The notes under the pieces: generated by a model | Seen by the model: only the letters and a program-made list of their open reading frames with translations | What the model was told of the DNA's origin: nothing | Database searches by the model: none | From: a bacterium | GTDB taxonomy: Bacteria > RBG-13-66-14 | Assembly: GCA_026398675.1 (NCBI GenBank) | Contig: JAPLSK010000200.1 | Location: 1-8,817 of the forward strand | DNA: 8,817 bases | Reading direction: 5' to 3' | Shown here: positions 5,754 to 8,817 of the stretch, piece by piece | How the letters are laid out: every line of letters begins with the position of its first letter | How positions within the stretch are numbered: the stretch's first letter is position 1 | Translations under genes and position numbers: made by a program

Positions 5754-6867
5754 GGCCGACCTCCTGGCAGAGCTCGAACGCCGTCGTGCCGAGCCCCAAC
5801 TTCTGCGCCTCGACCAGCTGGACTCCCGGGTCCACGTTCCGATATATAAAACGGAATTTGTCCTGTCCGGGTTCCGCGCCCTCGGCCGCCGAGCCGGGGA
5901 TGGCGGGGGCTTCGTTGACCAGTCGCCAGCACGCGGCGTCCACGGCCACCGGGTCGGTGCCGGCCAGGATGCCCAGGTCGGGCACCAGGGGCGGCCCGTT
6001 GAAGGGGTAGCAGTCGCAGGCCGGGCTCACGTCGGTGACGAAGTTGACGTAAAAGACTTTCCCCTTGAGTGCTCTCGTCAGGGCCGCGGCGTACTCGACG
6101 ATGCGCCGTTGCACCTCGACCGGCGCCTGGTCCCAGCGGAAGCGGATGGCGTTCTCCGGGCAGGACATGAGGCAGTGGGCGCAGCCGGTGCAGCTCGCTT
6201 CCCGGATCGCGGCGGTCCCGTCCTCGATTTCTATCGCGCCGGAGGCGCACCACTCCAGGCATAGGCCGCAGCCGGTACAATTTTTTGCGTCCACAAAGGG
6301 CTTCGATTGGTTGTGCATGTAGAACTTGCCCGCCTTGGTGGCGCAGCCCATGCCCAGGTTCTTGAGCGCACCGCCGAATCCGGTCACCTCGTGGCCCTTG
6401 AAGTGGCTCAGGCAGACCAGGGCGTCGGCCTTGGCCACGGCGGCGGCGAGATGCACCGGCGGGTTCCCCTCCACGGGCGACGGGACCGTTACCGCTTCGT
6501 CGCCCTTCAACCCGTCGGCCGGGAGGAAAGGCGCGCCGACATTCACGCTCGCGAAGCCGTGGCGCTCCGCCGTGCGCATGAGGTCCAGCCCGTTGCGACG
6601 CCGGCCGGTGTAGAGGGTCGTCGAGTCGGTCAAGAACGGCTTGCCCCCGAGCTCCCGAATCAGGTCCAATACCGCCTCCGTGTAAGGGGGGCGGATGTAG
6701 GCCAGATTGCCCGGTTCACCGACGTGGAGCTTCACCGCGGTGATGTCGCCCTTCCCGATGATCTCCGGCAGGCCGGCGGCTCTCAACATCGGTACGAAGA
6801 GGGCCAGGGAGCTTTTCCGGCGGCTCTCGGTCAGGCTCAACAGGTGTACCCGGGAGGACAACCTCAC
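5746..6867 (-). CDS. DUF362 domain protein with two [4Fe-4S] ferredoxin motifs
   Basis: This 373-residue protein belongs to the DUF362 plus ferredoxin family. The DUF362 part shows VKLHVGEPGNLAYIRPPYTEAVLDLIRELGG (about 45-75), FLTDSTTLYTGRR (78-90), a HGFASVNVGAPFLPADGLKG block (103-122), and SHFKGHEVTGFGGALKNLGMGC (154-175). Two Cys clusters follow: C197, C200, C203, C207 (CTGCGLCLEWC) and C226, C229, C232, C236 (CTGCAHCLMSC), as in bacterial 2[4Fe-4S] ferredoxins. The DUF362 motifs resume after the clusters with VNFVTDVSPACDCYPFNGPPLVPDLGILAGTDPVAVD. No signal peptide is seen, so it is cytoplasmic. Family members are common in anaerobes but their reaction is not established. I kept the GTG at 6867 because the family begins its first strand near VHLLSL. 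It is the first gene after a strong promoter and overlaps the SPOR gene by 8 nt. Confidence 0.93.
   Translation of the reverse strand: MRLSSRVHLLSLTESRRKSSLALFVPMLRAAGLPEIIGKGDITAVKLHVGEPGNLAYIRPPYTEAVLDLIRELGGKPFLTDSTTLYTGRRRNGLDLMRTAERHGFASVNVGAPFLPADGLKGDEAVTVPSPVEGNPPVHLAAAVAKADALVCLSHFKGHEVTGFGGALKNLGMGCATKAGKFYMHNQSKPFVDAKNCTGCGLCLEWCASGAIEIEDGTAAIREASCTGCAHCLMSCPENAIRFRWDQAPVEVQRRIVEYAAALTRALKGKVFYVNFVTDVSPACDCYPFNGPPLVPDLGILAGTDPVAVDAACWRLVNEAPAIPGSAAEGAEPGQDKFRFIYRNVDPGVQLVEAQKLGLGTTAFELCQEVGRG
5759..5765 (-). promoter_or_regulatory. Ribosome-binding site of the SPOR gene
   Basis: AGGAGGT lies 5 nt before the GTG at 5753 and inside the end of the DUF362 coding region. It is the strongest Shine-Dalgarno match I found in the window, and it settles the SPOR protein start despite the overlap and the GTG codon. 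Confidence 0.8.
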
Positions 6868-6881
6868 CTCGCTTTTCGGCG

Positions 6882-6910
6882 ATTATAGCGGCAAAACGGG
6901 CTACTGTAAA
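6882..6910 (-). promoter_or_regulatory. Sigma70-type promoter of the DUF362 operon
   Basis: On the minus strand TTTACA (6910-6905) and TATAAT (6887-6882) are separated by exactly 17 nt. The -35 matches consensus at 5 of 6 positions and the -10 at 6 of 6. In an otherwise GC-rich window this is the best promoter visible. The -10 ends 14 nt before the GTG start codon, predicting a leader of only about 8 nt. Confidence 0.75.
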
Positions 6911-6915
6911 GCCGT

Positions 6916-6938
6916 GACCGCCCAATACAAAGGCGGTC
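6916..6938. promoter_or_regulatory. Inverted repeat GACCGCC-N9-GGCGGTC beside the promoter
   Basis: Perfect 7-bp arms (6916-6922 and 6932-6938) flank 9 nt. The repeat ends 6 nt upstream of the -35 box of the DUF362 operon, a place where an activator or repressor could bind. No T-run follows on the minus strand, so an intrinsic terminator for the upstream gene is less likely. Confidence 0.4.
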
Positions 6939-6957
6939 CCGACGGGCCGCCTCCCCC

Positions 6958-6975
6958 ACCGAACAGACGTTCGGT
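6958..6975. promoter_or_regulatory. Inverted repeat ACCGAAC-N4-GTTCGGT after the Minf_1886 gene
   Basis: Perfect 7-bp arms (6958-6964 and 6969-6975) flank AGAC and begin directly after the stop codon of the upstream gene. The core fits the LexA/SOS box of Gram-positive type (CGAAC-RNRY-GTTCG). It lies 47 nt upstream of the -35 box of the DUF362 promoter, further than a normal repressor site. A 3' hairpin protecting or ending the upstream transcript is an equal alternative, although no T-run follows. Confidence 0.4.
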
Positions 6976-7365
6976 TCACCGCTCGTCCTCGGGCGGTACA
7001 TCGCCGAGCCAGTCGTAGTCCTTCCCGATGCGGAAGAACCCCGGGAATTTCTCGAAATCCTTGAGGTCATCCTCGGCGGTCTTGCCCAGGAGACCCACCC
7101 GGACGAGCTCGAAGACGATTTTGCCGAAATCCAGCGGCTTCTTGACCCCCCATTCGGCGAAGACCTCGCCGGCGAGCGGTCCGAAGTGGTTGCGGCCCAG
7201 TTCGACCAGCCCGGCGAGGAGCTCCTGTCCCGTGATGTGCCGCGGCTCGGAGAGGCGACCGACGATATGCCCCACCGCGGCCAGGACGAAGCGGTAGGCC
7301 CGGTGCGAGTAACTCTGGTCGAGGTTGCCGAAAACCTCATCGAACTTGTCTAGGGGCTCACTCAT
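6976..7365 (-). CDS. Minf_1886 family protein (uncharacterised)
   Basis: This 129-residue soluble protein matches the Minf_1886 family. The diagnostic stretch is RHITGQELLAGLVELGRNHFGPLAGEVFAEWGV (42-74), then LDFGKIVFELVRVGLLGKTAEDDLKDFEKF (78-107). The N-terminal YSHRAYRFVLAAVGHIVGRL (19-38) corresponds to the family's AYxFV helix. Length is about normal. The family is compact and mainly helical, with no known activity; I associate it with Planctomycetes, Verrucomicrobia and several uncultivated phyla. No signal peptide or membrane segment is seen. The ATG has no convincing Shine-Dalgarno sequence. The gene begins 42 nt after the permease gene and is probably the last gene of the SEC-C/ABC/permease operon. 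A hairpin follows its stop codon at once. Confidence 0.85.
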   Translation of the reverse strand: MSEPLDKFDEVFGNLDQSYSHRAYRFVLAAVGHIVGRLSEPRHITGQELLAGLVELGRNHFGPLAGEVFAEWGVKKPLDFGKIVFELVRVGLLGKTAEDDLKDFEKFPGFFRIGKDYDWLGDVPPEDER

Positions 7366-7407
7366 GGCGTGGTAAGTCTACCCGATGCGGGGACCGGGGG
7401 CAAGGGC

Positions 7408-8154
7408 TTACCCCCCGAAGGGGTCGTCGAACCAGAGCCGCCCCAGGCGGAAATGGGCGAACATGACGAGGGCCGCGCTCCAGCCGGCAAGCTGGACCAG
7501 CTCGAAAAAGAAGCGGGTGACGGCGTGGAAATCGGCCATCGCGGTGTGGTCGGCGAAGAGGGGCAGGAGCGCCGGAAGCGCGTAGTAGAGCGGATCCCAC
7601 ACGAGTGGGAGCCCGAAGGAGATTGCGACCACGACGAGCCCTACGCCGATAGCGGCCGGAACCGGCAGGTGCAGCCGGAGGAGATAACCCAGCGACGTCA
7701 TGAACAGAAGACCGGGGATGAGGAGGAGCACCGCGTCCAGGATGAGGGCGTAAAAACTGCCCGTCGCGGCCCAGAGCGCGACCCCCCCCGTCAGCGAGAG
7801 GAAGAGGAGCGCGGTGAGGGCCATGGCCAGCGCGGCCAGGAGACGACCCAGAAGGTACGTGAAGCGGCCCGAGGCCCGGGTGGCGCCGAAGAAGAGCCAC
7901 GGCGTCCCGGCGGCCTCGCCGGCGGCGTCCACTCCGAAGAAGAGCCCCAGGAGCAGGCCTATCGGGAAATAGGCCAGCGACTGGAGGTTGCGGGTGAGGA
8001 GGATGAGCTGCTGGCCCAGCGGAGCCTCGATGATGCGCCCCGTCAGAGCCAGGCCGGCGACGATGAGCGTGCCGAGCCCGACCAGGTAGGCCAGGAGGAG
8101 CCGCCGCCGTCGGAGGGCGTCCACGACGCCGTAGGTAAACCAGACCCCTAACAT
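7408..8154 (-). CDS. ABC-2-type transporter permease
   Basis: This 248-residue integral membrane protein has about six hydrophobic segments (roughly residues 19-38, 58-75, 99-123, 128-158, 166-186 and 216-236). After the first pair comes DAAGEAAGTPWLFFGATRASGRFTYLLGRLLAALAM (76-111), which resembles the conserved cytoplasmic coupling region of ABC-2 permeases (an E-x-GT-x-P...GR-LG pattern). The C-terminus RLGRLWFDDPFGG ends in the cytoplasm by the positive-inside rule. I prefer the ATG at 8154, which overlaps the partner gene's TAG by 7 nt. A GTG at 8196 would add 14 residues but overlaps it by 49 nt. The substrate is unknown. The coupled ATPase-like gene is catalytically degenerate, so this may not be a normal exporter, or it may borrow another ATPase. 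Confidence 0.82.
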   Translation of the reverse strand: MLGVWFTYGVVDALRRRRLLLAYLVGLGTLIVAGLALTGRIIEAPLGQQLILLTRNLQSLAYFPIGLLLGLFFGVDAAGEAAGTPWLFFGATRASGRFTYLLGRLLAALAMALTALLFLSLTGGVALWAATGSFYALILDAVLLLIPGLLFMTSLGYLLRLHLPVPAAIGVGLVVVAISFGLPLVWDPLYYALPALLPLFADHTAMADFHAVTRFFFELVQLAGWSAALVMFAHFRLGRLWFDDPFGG

Positions 8155-8735
8155 CCGCCACCGTCCAAGTACAGGCACGAGGACGGTCCCAGCCACGCCG
8201 GGAGGAGCTCGAAGATTTTTTGCCGGATGCCGGCGTCCAGACCGTCCAGGGGGTTTTCCGCCAGAATCAGCACCGGCTCCGCGGCGAGGGCCGTCGCCAG
8301 GCCGAGCTTGACCCGATCCGGCCAGCTCAGCGTTCCCGACGGTCCGTTCCCGTTCGGCAGCCCCAGCGGGGCGAGCAGCCGCTCCGGGTCGTAGAGCCTC
8401 GACCCGCCCGTGCGGGCGGTCAGAAGAAGGGCCTCGGCGGGGGTGAGGGAGGGGAAGGGCGGTTCACCGAGCCAGACGGCGACGCGGTTTCGCGGCGGCG
8501 TGTCCTGTACGACGAGGGTGACGGGAGGCGCGGAGCCCGGCACCCAGCCCTCGGGGGGCAGGAGCATCCGCCCCCGGTGGCGCCGGGCGGTCACGATGGC
8601 CCGGACGAGGGAGCGGCGCTCGCCCCGGGGCAGGGTGAGCGTGACGAGACCGCCGGCCGCGAGGCTCAGGTTGAGCGGTTCCTGGGTGGGGCTGGCGACG
8701 AAATCCACCAGCTGGAAGACAGGCGCGTCGTTCAA
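8148..8735 (-). CDS. Highly degenerate ABC ATPase-like partner of the ABC-2 permease
   Basis: This 195-residue protein aligns in outline with ABC transporter nucleotide-binding domains but has lost most catalytic residues. The Walker A position reads LPRGERRSL (35-43) in place of G-x4-GKST. The signature region is GTLSWPDRVKLGLATALAAEPV (134-155), with SWPD for SGGQ. Walker B is LILAENPLDGLDA (156-168): the Asp is Ala159, but the following Glu160 and the D-loop GLD remain. The sequence stops shortly after the position of the final core strand, with no H-loop His. The apparent start is TTG at 8735, 16 nt after the upstream stop; no strong Shine-Dalgarno is seen, so the N-terminus is uncertain. 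The intact reading frame, the overlap with the permease and the preserved fold pattern argue against a decaying pseudogene. It may be a structural pseudo-ATPase. Confidence 0.75.
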   Translation of the reverse strand: MNDAPVFQLVDFVASPTQEPLNLSLAAGGLVTLTLPRGERRSLVRAIVTARRHRGRMLLPPEGWVPGSAPPVTLVVQDTPPRNRVAVWLGEPPFPSLTPAEALLLTARTGGSRLYDPERLLAPLGLPNGNGPSGTLSWPDRVKLGLATALAAEPVLILAENPLDGLDAGIRQKIFELLPAWLGPSSCLYLDGGGC

Positions 8736-8757
8736 TGGGGACCCCGGTTGTTCAATG
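8730..8757. repeat. Short direct repeat around the SEC-C stop and ABC-like start
   Basis: GTTCAATG occurs at 8730-8737 and again at 8750-8757, a 20-bp period. On the minus strand the first-read copy (CATTGAAC) contains the TGA stop of the SEC-C gene, and the second contains the TTG start of the ABC-like gene. GGGGACCCC (8737-8745) lies between them. It may be a small duplication that formed the junction. Confidence 0.5.
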
Positions 8758-8817
8758 CCCGTGGTCCTTGTCCCAGCAGCACTTCTTGTACTTCTTCCCC
8801 GAGCCGCAGGGGCAGGG
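8752..8817 (-). CDS. C-terminal SEC-C zinc-binding tail, probably SecA (partial)
   Basis: Only the last 21 codons are inside the window; the rest lies beyond position 8817. The residues read PCPCGSGKKYKKCC and then WDKDHGH before TGA. This is the SEC-C motif (C-x-C-x8-CC type), which binds zinc and, in SecA, contacts SecB and the ribosome. SecA normally ends with exactly such a tail, so the preprotein translocase ATPase is the best guess. Other proteins also carry SEC-C motifs, and this fragment cannot separate them. The next gene begins 16 nt after the stop, suggesting co-transcription. Confidence 0.75.
   Translation of the reverse strand, partial: PCPCGSGKKYKKCCWDKDHGH

Noticed and set aside
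7369..8151. Long plus-strand frame opposite the permease
   Set aside because: The translated residues are Glu/Gly/Arg-rich and featureless, as expected from the complement of a hydrophobic permease gene.
8148..8735. Pseudogene label for the degenerate ABC-like gene
   Set aside because: There is no internal stop or frameshift, the length is close to a small ABC domain, and the overlap with the permease start is kept. A maintained but catalytically altered protein fits better.

Overview
The window is a GC-rich bacterial segment with ten genes, all on the minus strand, so it reads from right (8817) to left (1). The cell type looks diderm-like: there is a SPOR-domain envelope protein, an ADP-heptose-type family 9 glycosyltransferase, and a signal-peptide protein with the look of a small outer-membrane barrel. 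The Minf_1886-family gene is a type I associate with Planctomycetes/Verrucomicrobia and various uncultivated phyla. I cannot name the organism. High GC, GTG/TTG starts and many interspersed palindromes suggest an uncultivated lineage rather than a model genus.

Layout in transcription order. (1) 8817-6976: the last 21 codons of a SEC-C zinc-tail protein (probably SecA), then a severely degenerate ABC ATPase-like protein overlapping an ABC-2-type permease, then a Minf_1886-family protein. (2) 6975-6868: a short intergenic region with two 7-bp inverted repeats and a near-consensus sigma70 promoter (TTTACA, 17 nt, TATAAT) only about 15 nt before the next start codon. (3) 6867-2387: a tightly packed, mostly overlapping operon of a DUF362/ferredoxin iron-sulfur protein, a membrane-anchored SPOR protein, a GT9 glycosyltransferase with a cysteine-rich N-terminus, a second degenerate ABC ATPase-like protein, and a CapA-family metallophosphatase-like protein with an N-terminal membrane anchor. 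(4) 2317-1724: a small secreted beta-rich protein. (5) 1723-1223: 500 bp without a gene, filled with palindromic REP-like repeats of three families. Two of these families carry GTAG at the hairpin foot, and one copy also forms a textbook intrinsic terminator. (6) 1222-68: a 12-segment MFS transporter.

The two most unusual items are the ABC ATPase-like genes. Both keep the overall order of an ABC nucleotide-binding domain but have lost catalytic residues. The one next to the permease lacks a recognisable Walker A and the Walker B aspartate. The one inside the GT9-CapA operon has Arg for Walker A Lys and Gln for the catalytic Glu, with no permease partner. With the glycosyltransferase, SPOR and CapA proteins, the middle operon looks like an undescribed cell-envelope module. 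That function is inferred from gene content and coupling only.
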